In this document: piece by piece, positions 42,669 through 50,988 of the stretch
Position numbering within the stretch: the stretch's first letter is position 1
Layout: each line of letters begins with the position of its first letter
DNA from: Segatella copri
GTDB lineage: Bacteria; Bacteroidota; Bacteroidia; Bacteroidales; Bacteroidaceae
Reading direction: 5' to 3'
NCBI RefSeq assembly: GCF_026015295.1
Contig: NZ_JAPDUW010000001.1
Coordinates: 124,001 to 188,000, forward strand
Length of the DNA: 64,000 nucleotides
Notes under the pieces: generated by a model
Database searches by the model: none
Seen by the model: the letters and a program-made list of their open reading frames with translations, nothing else
What the model was told of the DNA's origin: nothing
Position numbers and translations under genes: made by a program

Positions 42669-45170
42669 ATGAAGAAGATATTTGCTTTAGCAATCTTTCT
42701 ATTGGGCGCTCAGTCGTTGAGCGCCCGTGATCGCCAGTCTTTTGATAAAGGCTGGCTTTTCACTTTAGCAGATAGTGCCGGAATGTCAAAGTCTGATTAT
42801 TCAGACCGGCATTGGCGAAGTTTGAATCTTCCTCACGATTGGGCGATAGAGGGCGATTTCTCCCCTTCGAATCCTTCGGGAGCCAGTGGTGGTGCATTGC
42901 CGGGCGGCATCGGATGGTACCGTAAGCATTTCTCGGTGAATCCAAAGGAAAAGTATGACCGGTTTACCATCACCTTTGATGGAGTATATATGAATTCTAC
43001 CGTGTATATCAATGGTCATAAACTCGGAACCCGTCCTTACGGATACAGTACATTCGAGTATGATCTTACACCTTATATTAATAAGAAGGGTGATAATGTC
43101 ATTGCTGTGAAGGTAGACAACAGCGACCAGCCTAACAGCCGCTGGTATTCCGGTTGCGGTATTTACCGCCATGTTTGGCTCACCAAAACCATGAAATCTG
43201 CTTATATTCCTCAATGGGGACAGTATGTAGTAACTTCTCCACAGGGTGATGTCAGGGTGAAGGTGGATTTCGCTGCTTCCGGTAACAAGATGAAACTCTC
43301 TGTCCGTAACACCATCTATGATGCTGCCGGAAAGATCGTAGCCAAGAGTCAGGGTGTTCGGGAACAGAAACTCAAGGTGAAGAATCCGCATCTCTGGGAC
43401 ATCGGAAAGGGATATCTCTATACAGTCAAAAGCGAGCTGTTAGTAAATGGGAAGGTAGTGGATGTTGCTACGACAACTACCGGTTTCCGTGATGTGAAGT
43501 TTGATGCTAAGAAGGGCTTCTTCCTCAATGGCAAGAATCTCAAGATAAATGGTGTCTGTGAGCATCATGATTTCGGTTGCCTGGGTGCTGCCGTTAATGA
43601 GGATGCGATGCACCGTAAACTTACCATCCTTCGCGATATGGGCGTGAACGCTATCCGAAGCAGTCATAATCCTCCGGCACCAGAACTCCTGAACATGTGC
43701 GATTCGATGGGTTTCCTCGTGATGGACGAGAGCTTCGATATGTGGCGCCGCAAGAAATCGAATGGCGATTATGCCCGTTTCTTCGATGAATGGCATAAGA
43801 AAGACCTGTCTGATCTCATCAAGCGCGACCGTAACCATCCAAGTATCATCATGTGGAGTATCGGTAATGAAGTTCTCGAACAATGGTCGAATGCGGCTGC
43901 TGATACGCTCAGTCTGGAGCAGGCTAACCTGATTCTGAATGCCGGTCATGATGCTTCAACTTTGGCACATAGTGATGAACTGAGTGTCAATTCGCTTCTT
44001 ACCCAGCATCTGGCAAAAATCGTGAAAGAGTATGATCCTTGGGGCACACGCCCTGTTACTGCTGGCTGCAATGAGCCCGACCCGAAGAATCACCTCTTTA
44101 AGAGTGGGGCTATTGATGTTATAGGTTTCAATTATCACCATCAGTGGGTGAAGGATGTGCCAAAGAATTTCCCTGGCAAGCCTTTCATTCTGTCGGAGAG
44201 TGTTTCAGCCTTGCAGACTCGTGGCTACTATATGATGCCTAGCGACAGCATTTATACTGCGCCAAAGGAATGGTGGTTGCCTTATACCGATCCTTCGTTT
44301 ATGTGTTCGGCTTATGATAATTTCCATGCCTCATGGAGTAGTACCCACGAAGAAACCTGGGATGTGGTGAAGCACAACAACTTTGTGGGCGGACAGTTTA
44401 TCTGGACCGGTTTCGATTATATCGGTGAACCTACTCCTTATGCTTATCCTGCCCGTAGCAGTTATTTTGGCATTATCGATTTGGCGGGTCTTCCAAAAGA
44501 CAGCTATTATATGTATCAGAGTGAGTGGAGTCAGAAAGATGTGCTTCATCTCTTCCCTCATTGGAACTGGCTGCCGGGACAGACCATCGACATGTGGTGT
44601 TATTATAATCATGCCGATGAGGTAGAACTCTTTATCAATGGCAAAAGTCAGGGCATCCGTAAGAAGACAGTCTATGGTGCAAAGAACGAAGGCGATGCTT
44701 TCAGAAAGAGTACTGAATATCATGTGATGTGGCGAGTAAACTTTGAACCGGGAGAAGTAAAGGTTGTAGCCAGAAAGAATGGTAAAGTTCTTAGAGAGCA
44801 GGTCATAAAAACAGCAGGAGCTCCTCATCATCTTGTGTTGAAGAAGACTTATCAGGGGCATCTGGCTTATGGCTCTTCGTATCCGACCACCTTTGTCGAG
44901 GTGAATGTAGTAGATAAAGATGGCAATCTCTGTCCGAACGCAGATAACCAGATTTTCTTCTCTGTTTCTGGAGAACAGGATGCAAGTGGTAATGGTTTCC
45001 TGAAAACGCCAAAGATTCTGGGAACAGATAATGGATGTCAGACTTCTTTGGAGCGTTTCACCGATTCACATCGCAAGGCATTCTTCGGAAAATGTGTCGT
45101 TGTGATAAAAGGTAAGGGAACGCTCAAGGCACAGGCAGTAGACTTAAAGGATGCTTCTGTAGCTTTGTGA
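42669..45170 (+). CDS. GH2 glycosidase, beta-galactosidase-like
   Basis: The 833-residue protein has a signal peptide (to ~19), an N-terminal sugar-binding domain (~25-185, RSLNLPHDWAIEGDFSP is typical), an Ig-like domain and a TIM barrel with acid/base Glu401 (SIGNEVLEQW) and nucleophile Glu510 (FILSESVSALQ), then DUF4982-like and C-terminal Ig-like domains. GH2 enzymes act on beta-galactosides, -glucuronides or -mannosides. Next to a GH31 xylosidase, a beta-galactosidase for xyloglucan side chains fits. SusC/SusD genes are not in the window. A terminator follows at 45222. Confidence 0.92.
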   Translation: MKKIFALAIFLLGAQSLSARDRQSFDKGWLFTLADSAGMSKSDYSDRHWRSLNLPHDWAIEGDFSPSNPSGASGGALPGGIGWYRKHFSVNPKEKYDRFTITFDGVYMNSTVYINGHKLGTRPYGYSTFEYDLTPYINKKGDNVIAVKVDNSDQPNSRWYSGCGIYRHVWLTKTMKSAYIPQWGQYVVTSPQGDVRVKVDFAASGNKMKLSVRNTIYDAAGKIVAKSQGVREQKLKVKNPHLWDIGKGYLYTVKSELLVNGKVVDVATTTTGFRDVKFDAKKGFFLNGKNLKINGVCEHHDFGCLGAAVNEDAMHRKLTILRDMGVNAIRSSHNPPAPELLNMCDSMGFLVMDESFDMWRRKKSNGDYARFFDEWHKKDLSDLIKRDRNHPSIIMWSIGNEVLEQWSNAAADTLSLEQANLILNAGHDASTLAHSDELSVNSLLTQHLAKIVKEYDPWGTRPVTAGCNEPDPKNHLFKSGAIDVIGFNYHHQWVKDVPKNFPGKPFILSESVSALQTRGYYMMPSDSIYTAPKEWWLPYTDPSFMCSAYDNFHASWSSTHEETWDVVKHNNFVGGQFIWTGFDYIGEPTPYAYPARSSYFGIIDLAGLPKDSYYMYQSEWSQKDVLHLFPHWNWLPGQTIDMWCYYNHADEVELFINGKSQGIRKKTVYGAKNEGDAFRKSTEYHVMWRVNFEPGEVKVVARKNGKVLREQVIKTAGAPHHLVLKKTYQGHLAYGSSYPTTFVEVNVVDKDGNLCPNADNQIFFSVSGEQDASGNGFLKTPKILGTDNGCQTSLERFTDSHRKAFFGKCVVVIKGKGTLKAQAVDLKDASVAL

Positions 45171-45221
45171 TTATAGTAATATTCTGAAAATCAAAACATT
45201 AAGGATTTATATTGCGAAGAA

Positions 45222-45250
45222 GGATACACTCTTTCGGTGTATTCCTTTTT
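45222..45250 (+). terminator. Terminator of the GH31-GH2 unit
   Basis: GGATACAC (45222-45229) pairs with GTGTATTCC (45237-45245; one bulge) followed by a T-run (45246-45250). Confidence 0.7.
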
Positions 45251-45261
45251 CGCTCTTAAAA

Positions 45262-45343
45262 ACGAAAAAGGTTTTGAAGCATTGGGACCCAAGGGATTTG
45301 GGTATCTCTATTATGCTAGTAATAGAAATTTAGCTTCAAAACC
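45262..45343 (-). ncRNA. Putative small structured RNA with own promoter
   Basis: On the minus strand a TATCTTTG box (45349-45356) is followed ~6 nt later by GGTTTTGAAGC (45343-45333). The matching GCTTCAAAACC (45280-45270) closes an 11-bp stem around ~52 nt and runs straight into TTTTTC. Inside are two further stems: CTATTA/TAATAG (45307-45312 with 45320-45325) and ACCCAA/TTTGGGT (45287-45292 with 45297-45303). So the 5' end pairs with the 3' end, and the closing stem plus U-run is a terminator. No open frame is seen. The -33 region is T-rich rather than TTTG. No family was recognised. Confidence 0.6.
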
Positions 45344-45406
45344 TGCGGCAAAGATACATCTTTTTTTCGAATAAAAAAACTTTTTCGAATAAAAAATATA
45401 AAAAAC

Positions 45407-45437
45407 TTGCTCTTATCAAAAAATATACGTAACTTTG
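45407..45437 (+). promoter_or_regulatory. Promoter of the GNAT gene at 45560
   Basis: TTG (45407-45409), 20 nt, TAACTTTG (45430-45437). Confidence 0.7.
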
Positions 45438-45470
45438 TAAACGATAAGGCATCAAACCCAATCTGCAATC

Positions 45471-45518
45471 ATGAAAAAAGTAATCTTTGTAGAATTTCCT
45501 CACGATGCTGGAGCATGA
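45471..45518 (+). other. Possible leader mini-frame MKKVIFVEFPHDAGA
   Basis: A 15-codon frame begins inside the transcript leader of the GNAT gene. Its stop overlaps another 9-codon frame (ATGA, 45515-45544). Either could be a leader peptide affecting translation of the GNAT gene 16 bp further on, or chance. Confidence 0.3.
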
Positions 45519-45559
45519 AAGAAATAACAATAATAAAACAATAAACAAAAAATAGTATA

Positions 45560-46135
45560 ATGAAAATTCAAATAGAACAGGCTACGCCAGACAAGGCTTC
45601 GCATATCGCATCGCTTATCATGGAGGCGATGAATGCGCAGTGTTGCCAAAATTTTGCTGGTCCTCAGCATACATTGGTTGATTTTCACCGTATGATGACT
45701 AAACTTGTAGAGATGGAGGACAGTCAGTATAGTTATAAGAATACATTGGTTGCTATGTCTACTGATGGCATTCTTGTTGGCATCTTGGTTGCATACGATG
45801 GTGCTGACGTCAAAAGATTACGTAAGCGCTTTATTGAGGCTGCGATCGTTGCTTTTGGAATAGACTATTCGGCTATGGAGCTTGAAACAGAGGAAGGTGA
45901 GTTCTATTTGGATAGTTTGGCAGTTTCTAACCAATACCGTGGAAAAGGTATTGCATCTAAACTGTTGGATGCTGCTATCTCTCGCGCAAGAGAATTAGGA
46001 CTTCCTGCTGTAGGTTTGCTTTGTGATAAAGGCAATCCGAAAGCGGAGCGTCTCTATGCGAAGGTTGGTTTCCAATATGTCAATGATACCACTTGGGGTG
46101 GTCATGCAATGAAACATCTTCAGTATAAATTGTAA
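45560..46135 (+). CDS. GNAT family N-acetyltransferase
   Basis: The 191-residue cytosolic enzyme has a clear C-terminal acetyl-CoA motif: LDSLAVSNQYRGKGIASKLL (R-x-x-G-x-G/A) near 120-140, then GLLCDKGNPKAERLYAKVGF. The substrate is unknown; a small amine, peptide or ribosomal protein N-terminus are options. It has its own promoter and a GC-rich stem-loop after the stop, so it is monocistronic. Confidence 0.9.
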   Translation: MKIQIEQATPDKASHIASLIMEAMNAQCCQNFAGPQHTLVDFHRMMTKLVEMEDSQYSYKNTLVAMSTDGILVGILVAYDGADVKRLRKRFIEAAIVAFGIDYSAMELETEEGEFYLDSLAVSNQYRGKGIASKLLDAAISRARELGLPAVGLLCDKGNPKAERLYAKVGFQYVNDTTWGGHAMKHLQYKL

Positions 46136-46142
46136 TCTGATA

Positions 46143-46167
46143 GGGCAAACTGTGCAAACGTTTGCCC
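46143..46167 (+). terminator. Stem-loop after the GNAT gene
   Basis: GGGCAAAC (46143-46150) and GTTTGCCC (46160-46167), 9-nt loop, then AATAAAAAG. Confidence 0.65.
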
Positions 46168-46221
46168 AATAAAAAGTATAGAAATCAACAGAAAATGTGC
46201 TGTTTATTGCGCAAATGGTAG

Positions 46222-46342
46222 TATCTTTGCACCATAAGTTCATAACGAATAGGTTTTTTGGTTTTTAGAAAAGATATTTTATTAGTTTTTGTTGATTTAA
46301 TAATAAAAGCTCGGTCTGCAGTGATGCAATGCCGAGCTTTTG
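46222..46342 (+). other. TAnnTTTG box and terminator framing a gene-free stretch
   Basis: TATCTTTG (46222-46229, no good -33 box) lies 75 bp before a perfect stem-loop (AAAAGCTCGG 46305-46314 / CCGAGCTTTT 46332-46341) with a T-rich tail. The stem also ends the symporter gene from the other side. If the box is active, a ~105-nt RNA would be made; otherwise this is just a two-way terminator. Confidence 0.4.
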
Positions 46343-46382
46343 TATTTTTACTCCCTTTCAGGGTATTTTCTTTCTGTGTCTT

Positions 46383-47759
46383 TTATTCTAATTCCTCTAT
46401 TTCTTTTTCGTCCATGTCTTTATCTAACTGGTCTCTCCACAGATACTTTCTGGTTTCATGCACTATGATACCACTCAGGCAGAGCAAGGAGATAAGGTTT
46501 GGTATCGCCATTAAAGCATTCATGCAGTCGGCAATGTTCCAAACCAGTCCCAGACTGATGACACTACCCAGGAAGATAGTAGCAATATAGACTATGCGGA
46601 AACAGAGCATCCACTTTTTGCCTTTCAGATATTCTACACACCGTTCTCCATAATAACTCCATCCCAATGTCGTACTGAATGCAAATGTTGCCAGTCCGAT
46701 GGTCAATATCGGAGCTCCGATATATGGAATCTTACTGAAGGCAGCCTTGGTGAGTGCTGCTCCGTTATGATAGTCGATGTCTGGATATGCTATGATACTT
46801 GAGGTGATGACAAGACCTGTAAGGGCACAGATGATGACAGTATCCCAAAAGGTACCGGTAGATGAAACCAATGCCTGGCGCACAGGGTTGCGGGTTTGGG
46901 CTGCTGCAGCAACGATGGGTGCCGAACCCAGACCACTTTCGTTAGAGAACAATCCGCGGGCTATACCATAGCGGGCTGCAATCATCACGGTACTTCCAGC
47001 GAAGCCGCCACCTGCAGCCTTTGTTGTGAATGCAGAGTCAAAGATTACGTGGATGGCAGGCAATAAATAAGCATGATTTACACAGAGAATGTAGATGCAG
47101 CCTAATACATAAAAGAGTGCCATGAAAGGTACCAGCATGCCACAAACCTTGGAGATACTTTTCACGCCTCCAAGAATCACTGCTGCTCCTAAAGCCGTAA
47201 CGATGGTTCCAGTAATGTATGGAGAAATGCCGTATTGGTTTTCTACCAGGGTTGAGATGGCATTTGCCTGTACCGTGCTACCGATTCCGAATGATGCCAA
47301 TGCGGCAAAGAGGGCGAACAGGACTGCAAGCCATTTCCAGCCCAATCCTTTTTCCAGGGCATACATAGGACCACCCAACATCGTGCCTCGCTTGGTCTTT
47401 ACGCGATATTTTACGGCGAGTAATCCTTCGGCATATTTGGTAGAAATACCAAAGACACCGGTTAACCAGCACCAGAGTACGGCTCCTGGTCCGCCAAGAG
47501 CGATAGCTGTAGCCACACCGATGATGTTACCGGTACCAATTGTAGCTGCCAATGCTGTTGCCAGTGCTCTGAACTGTGAAACATCTCCTGTGGCATTCTT
47601 GTCTTTCTTTACAGACAGTTTGATTGCCTTGAAAATCTTGCGTTGTGGAAAGCGCAAGCGGATGGTCAGAAAGATGTGGGTTCCCAACAGCAGGATAATC
47701 ATAGGCCATCCCCAGAGGAATGAACTAAATGCGGTGAAAAAATCGTTTATTGCATCCAT
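46383..47759 (-). CDS. Alanine/glycine:cation symporter (AGCS family)
   Basis: The 458-residue membrane protein has about ten helices and the AGCS signatures: ATIGTGNIIGVATAIALGGPGAVLWCW near residue 75, and RGLFSNESGLGSAPIVAAAAQTRNPVRQ near 270. These transporters import alanine or glycine with Na+. It is followed by two DUF4230 genes upstream on the same strand (78 bp gap), but with no obvious functional link. A bidirectional terminator lies downstream. Confidence 0.94.
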   Translation of the reverse strand: MDAINDFFTAFSSFLWGWPMIILLLGTHIFLTIRLRFPQRKIFKAIKLSVKKDKNATGDVSQFRALATALAATIGTGNIIGVATAIALGGPGAVLWCWLTGVFGISTKYAEGLLAVKYRVKTKRGTMLGGPMYALEKGLGWKWLAVLFALFAALASFGIGSTVQANAISTLVENQYGISPYITGTIVTALGAAVILGGVKSISKVCGMLVPFMALFYVLGCIYILCVNHAYLLPAIHVIFDSAFTTKAAGGGFAGSTVMIAARYGIARGLFSNESGLGSAPIVAAAAQTRNPVRQALVSSTGTFWDTVIICALTGLVITSSIIAYPDIDYHNGAALTKAAFSKIPYIGAPILTIGLATFAFSTTLGWSYYGERCVEYLKGKKWMLCFRIVYIATIFLGSVISLGLVWNIADCMNALMAIPNLISLLCLSGIIVHETRKYLWRDQLDKDMDEKEIEELE

Positions 47760-47837
47760 CTCTTAAAAATTTTATGTTTATCTTATATCTATATTTTTTA
47801 TACCTGATAACGCAGTTACTTATGTGTTATAACCTTG

Positions 47838-48410
47838 TTATTTCTCAAATTCTATCTTTACGTTTTTGAATCCCATTGCTTTCAGCATCTCTCTAAACTG
47901 AGTCTTGGCATTCGCCTGTGCAGTATAGATATTGGTGCGGTTTAAGCAACGTTTCTTCATAGCTTGATAAGCACGCTCATACATAGCCTGTCTGTCGCTG
48001 CCTGTCCATTTGCCTTCTTCAAAGAAACTCTTGGTCTTCGCTTCGTCTATGAAGTTATGGTCCAGCAGTTTGATAGGAGGTAAAGTGCATACGATGCTGT
48101 CCTGGCTGGCTTGTAGCCATCCTTTTTTTACATCCTTCATATCGATACCCAAGCGCAACGTTCCGTAATAGATACGTACCAGTTGGTCATCGCCCCAAAA
48201 GCCACGGCGTATTGTATCTATCAGTTCTTCATCACTTACAGATAGAAATTCCCATTGGCCGATATTCTCGATGCTTTCTACCTGAGTGGGTGAGAGGGTT
48301 GTCTTATCTTCCTGTACCACGCTGACCTCGTTGTCTTTGGTGAACCAATAGAAGGCTCCACCCAGAATAAGGATCAGTGCTAATAGTACGATGATTTGTT
48401 TTCTTTTCAT
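47838..48410 (-). CDS. DUF4230 family membrane-anchored protein 2
   Basis: The 190-residue protein has one N-terminal membrane helix (~5-24) and an extracytoplasmic DUF4230 domain. Its pattern (YYGTLRLGIDMKDVK...DSIVCTLPPIKLLDHNFID...) parallels the lipoprotein encoded just upstream (IEIILPDPKVMLTSSKINHEG). The two are 17 bp apart and form a pair, probably by duplication. Function is unknown; DUF4230 proteins are common in pairs. Confidence 0.8.
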   Translation of the reverse strand: MKRKQIIVLLALILILGGAFYWFTKDNEVSVVQEDKTTLSPTQVESIENIGQWEFLSVSDEELIDTIRRGFWGDDQLVRIYYGTLRLGIDMKDVKKGWLQASQDSIVCTLPPIKLLDHNFIDEAKTKSFFEEGKWTGSDRQAMYERAYQAMKKRCLNRTNIYTAQANAKTQFREMLKAMGFKNVKIEFEK

Positions 48411-48427
48411 ATCATTGTTCTCCTCGC

Positions 48428-49099
48428 TTAGTGATTCTTTTCGATAGTTGTCTTATCCAGAAGAGTCTTCAGATCGTTGAAAGTGAATTTCTTCCTGAAA
48501 CTGATTTTGATATTCTCTTCTGCAAATCCCATGTCCTGTAGCATCGGAATCAGGGTGTTTGCTGCACTTTGGCGTGCCTGCTCAAGAATATCTAGGTTCG
48601 GTATATCGCGAATAATACTTTCCCTGCCTTGTTGTTCGAATAGTGACAGTTCTGCATCACTGTAGTTTCTTCTGGTGAGTGAAACGAATTGTCTTACACC
48701 TTCATGATTGATTTTACTGCTGGTGAGCATCACTTTTGGGTCTGGTAAGATGATTTCTATCTTGTCACCTTGTCGGTTAACGTTCTTAGCAGAGAATCCT
48801 GAAAAGTCTACATAAGCTTTTAATGTCGCATCCATCGGAATGGCCACCTTGCGGTTTGAGCCGGGAACATGAATATTGAAGTCTTTCTTGAACAGTGAGC
48901 CCTTCAGATTGAGCTGGTCATCATGTGTTATAATCTTATGGACATGAGCTTCTGCAGTATATAAGCGATTGCATTTCTGTATCTGCATCACCATCACAGG
49001 TATTGTGTCGATGACTTGCTCCTTCTTTTCTGTTTGCTGATGCGAACATGAAACGAAGGCAAAAAATACAGAAATGATAAATATTAACCTCTTTTTCAT
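48428..49099 (-). CDS. DUF4230 family lipoprotein 1
   Basis: The start is set at MKKRLIFIISVFFAFVSCSH, a lipoprotein signal (Cys18 in the lipobox FVSC); an upstream frame extension reads through the promoter and is not used. The 223-residue protein has a DUF4230 domain and a C-terminal helical part with RKKFTFND. It would be tethered to a membrane by lipid. A promoter sits 22-45 bp upstream of the ATG. Confidence 0.8.
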   Translation of the reverse strand: MKKRLIFIISVFFAFVSCSHQQTEKKEQVIDTIPVMVMQIQKCNRLYTAEAHVHKIITHDDQLNLKGSLFKKDFNIHVPGSNRKVAIPMDATLKAYVDFSGFSAKNVNRQGDKIEIILPDPKVMLTSSKINHEGVRQFVSLTRRNYSDAELSLFEQQGRESIIRDIPNLDILEQARQSAANTLIPMLQDMGFAEENIKISFRKKFTFNDLKTLLDKTTIEKNH

Positions 49100-49121
49100 A
49101 CTAAATGTCTTTATTATGCTG

Positions 49122-49154
49122 CAAAGGTACGGCAAATTGTTCGAAAAACAAAAC
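49122..49154 (-). promoter_or_regulatory. Promoter of the DUF4230 pair
   Basis: On the minus strand TACCTTTG (49122-49129) preceded after 19 nt by TTTG (49149-49152). Confidence 0.65.
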
Positions 49155-49418
49155 AAAATCGTTTTTTTTGATGTTCTTTTGCTAAGAAATGAAAAAAAAA
49201 GCAGAAAAAGCACTTTTTTTTATATCTTGATTAAACCTTTTCATTTTCTTTACGTCAAAGTTACGATTAGAATTCATAAACTGAACTTTTATTATATCGT
49301 GTAAGATTCAATAGGAAATTTATTAGTTAGTATTTAGGTATGTAGGGCGCCTGCTTGTGAAAGTAGACGCCTTTTTTGTATCTGATTTTGTGTAAGAATG
49401 TAGATTTCGGTTCTTTTC

Positions 49419-49450
49419 TTTGGCTATTTCAAAAGAAAAATGTACTTTTG
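49419..49450 (+). promoter_or_regulatory. Promoter of the DUF4738 gene
   Basis: TTTG (49419-49422), 20 nt, TACTTTTG (49443-49450). It lies inside the longer open frame that starts at 49420, which decides for the ATG at 49471. Confidence 0.75.
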
Positions 49451-49470
49451 CAGTAAGAAAAAATAACGGA

Positions 49471-50049
49471 ATGAAACGAATTGATTATATATTAATAGGT
49501 CTTTTGGCTATTTCTAGCTTGACGGCTTGTACAGAAAAGAAGAAGAGTAATATCATTATTGCTCCTAAACCGGTGGCTAAGGTTGTGAACAAAGCTACTC
49601 AGAAAATGAGTGATTATGAGCAGACCAGGGAGGCTGACTGGGTTGGTTCCCATTATAAAGTGGTGGTGAAGCGTAGTTCTGACAAGGAACTTCCGGTTCT
49701 CCAGTTGGACGAAAACACCAAGTATTATGATAACAGAATTTCGGTTAAGGTATTGAGAAGCGATGGTTCTGAATTCTTTAGCCGTACTTTCACAAAGAAA
49801 GATTTCACATCCTATATTGACAAACATACACAGGATATGGGTGCTTTGCTCGGTATTGTGTATGTGAAAGCAGAAGGTGATTATCTTTACTTCGCAGCAA
49901 GTGTTGGGTCGCCTGATGTTACCAGTGATGAATATGTACCTCTGGTACTTAAGATTTCCCGAATGGGTAGTATCTCTATATCAAAGGATGAGAAGTTGGA
50001 TACCAACGCTTCTGCTGAAGAGGAAGAAGAGGAAGAAGATGGGGTATAA
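49471..50049 (+). CDS. DUF4738 family lipoprotein
   Basis: The 192-residue product starts MKRIDYILIGLLAISSLTAC with a lipobox (LTAC). The following domain fits DUF4738 (YKVVVKRSSDKELPVLQLDE, then FSRTFTKKDF). It ends in an acidic run of Glu/Asp. It is conserved in gut Bacteroidota without known function; lipid-anchored in the envelope. Confidence 0.82.
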   Translation: MKRIDYILIGLLAISSLTACTEKKKSNIIIAPKPVAKVVNKATQKMSDYEQTREADWVGSHYKVVVKRSSDKELPVLQLDENTKYYDNRISVKVLRSDGSEFFSRTFTKKDFTSYIDKHTQDMGALLGIVYVKAEGDYLYFAASVGSPDVTSDEYVPLVLKISRMGSISISKDEKLDTNASAEEEEEEEDGV

Positions 50050-50134
50050 AGCGGTTCTTCCGTTAAATGTATGAGTATTTATTATGTCTATTCTGAAATT
50101 ATTATTGTACTTTTGTAAGCGTATTCATATAATA

Positions 50135-50246
50135 ATGTATATATCAGCAGGCATTAAAGTATAGTCATGAGCTCGGTTACATCATCTTGGCTCTTGCCGT
50201 AGTTATTGTAGCTTTCCTTGCATACAAGGGGCTCAAGAAGAAATAA
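50135..50246 (+). pseudogene. Micro-membrane protein broken by a +1 base
   Basis: An ATG at 50135 opens MYISAGIK and then stops. Skipping one A in the AAA run at 50156-50158 gives YSHELGYIILALAVVIVAFL and a KGLKKK tail to the stop at 50244. The joined 36-residue peptide has one clear membrane helix and a basic end, a normal micro-protein. A TACTTTTG box (50108-50115) and a strong terminator (50253-50293) frame it. So it is a frameshifted gene, a programmed shift or a sequence error. Confidence 0.5.
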
Positions 50247-50252
50247 GAAACT

Positions 50253-50293
50253 ATCCTCCATCCTGCTTCCTCAAGCGGGATGGGGGATTTTTC
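50253..50293 (+). terminator. Strong terminator after the micro-protein
   Basis: Arm 50253-50266 (ATCCTCCATCCTGC) pairs with 50275-50288 (GCGGGATGGGGGAT; two mismatches or G-U), then a T-run (50288-50292). Confidence 0.75.
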
Positions 50294-50411
50294 TTTTGTA
50301 CAGAACTTTCGCATGCAGGCTCCACACGCCTTGAACCAACGGACACCGGCTAAAGATTTACACAGATTCTGGGCTTGAATAGAGTCTGAAAACGTTAAAG
50401 AATACTAACAA

Positions 50412-50440
50412 GGTGTCGCATTGCTCACGAATGAGACACC
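50412..50440. terminator. Stem-loop GGTGTC/GACACC
   Basis: Outer arms at 50412-50417 and 50435-50440, inner CATT/AATG. No T-run; may be a terminator or structured leader. Confidence 0.4.
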
Positions 50441-50582
50441 AAAAACCAAAAATTCATACCTGAAAAAACAAATATTACCCCCCCCACTTTCATATAAAAG
50501 CCTTAACTTTGCACCAAGATTTTTACAATCTGTATCATGAAGGATTTAAAATGTTGTAAATTATAATCAAAACATAATAGAT

Positions 50583-50675
50583 ATGAAGAAAGTTTTAACT
50601 AAGAAAAAAGTATGTTGCTCTTTGGAAAAAGACAGTATATTTTCTAATAAAATTACGCTAAAATCAGCCGAATAG
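50583..50675 (+). CDS. 30-residue basic peptide with a Cys pair
   Basis: The frame begins MKKVLTKKKVCCSLEKDSIF, has a vicinal Cys-Cys and no GG motif. It sits ~70 bp after a TAACTTTG box, outside element B by 38 bp. The K-V-C-C-S-L-E-K-D-S-I segment is faintly like leader motifs of Bacteroidota lanthipeptide precursors, but no maturase is near. It may be noncoding. Confidence 0.3.
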   Translation: MKKVLTKKKVCCSLEKDSIFSNKITLKSAE

Positions 50676-50712
50676 CTAAAAATGAACTATTTATGAGTTT
50701 TTCACCTCAACA

Positions 50713-50753
50713 GAGGTAATGATTTAGCAACAGTTCTAAATTCTGCAATCTGC
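50713..50753. repeat. attL-like end of element B
   Basis: GAGGTAATGATTT (50713-50725) is identical to 58369-58381, and CAATCTGC (50746-50753) matches 58401-58408 with nearly the same spacing (20 versus 19 nt). Same orientation, so direct repeats. Confidence 0.75.
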
Positions 50754-50873
50754 ATACGTTTGCTGCCTAACAACTCTTTTCGGCTGCAAAAATACAAAAA
50801 AATAATGAATCTAAGAATTTTATTAAACAAAAAATATCAAACAGAGAAATATGTTGCAAAAAGCACTGTCTTA

Positions 50874-50984
50874 CTAGTGGTCTGTAAAGTCTAAAAGTTG
50901 AGTAAAACGTCGTTCGTCACATACTGATGATTGATGAAATATCACACGTGCCTTACTAAACTTTTAGACTTTACAATCTACTAG
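50874..50984. repeat. 111-bp inverted repeat element (MITE-like or large terminator)
   Basis: The arm from 50874 (CTAGT, then GTAAAGTCTAAAAGTT at 50884-50899 and AGTAA) is matched by its reverse complement ending at 50984 (CTAG). Identity is near perfect over 16 bp with shorter matches around. The loop is ~47 nt. It begins 4 bp after the stop of the gene at 50989. Confidence 0.7.
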
Positions 50985-50988
50985 TTGT

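Larger units (their letters stand above)
45171..45559. other. Intergenic region between the glycan locus and the GNAT gene
   Basis: The gap holds the GH2 terminator, a probable minus-strand small RNA (45262-45343) with promoter box, a plus-strand promoter (45407-45437) and two tiny overlapping frames (45471-45518, 45515-45544). Confidence 0.6.
49100..49470. other. Divergent intergenic region
   Basis: AT-rich gap with the DUF4230 promoter on the minus strand and the DUF4738 promoter on the plus strand. At 49345-49373 a GGCGCC...AGACGCC stretch gives a stem (GGCGCCT/AGACGCC, imperfect) followed by a T-run, a possible terminator. No gene seen. Confidence 0.5.
50247..50988. other. Junction region at the left end of element B
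   Basis: Contains the terminator 50253-50293, a stem-loop 50412-50440, a TAACTTTG box (50504-50511), a 30-codon frame (50583-50675), the attL-like repeat (50713-50753) and a long inverted repeat (50874-50984). No longer gene is seen. Confidence 0.6.

Noticed and set aside
45515..45544. Nine-codon frame overlapping a leader mini-frame
   Set aside because: Too short and too AT-rich to support as a gene; noted only with its neighbour.
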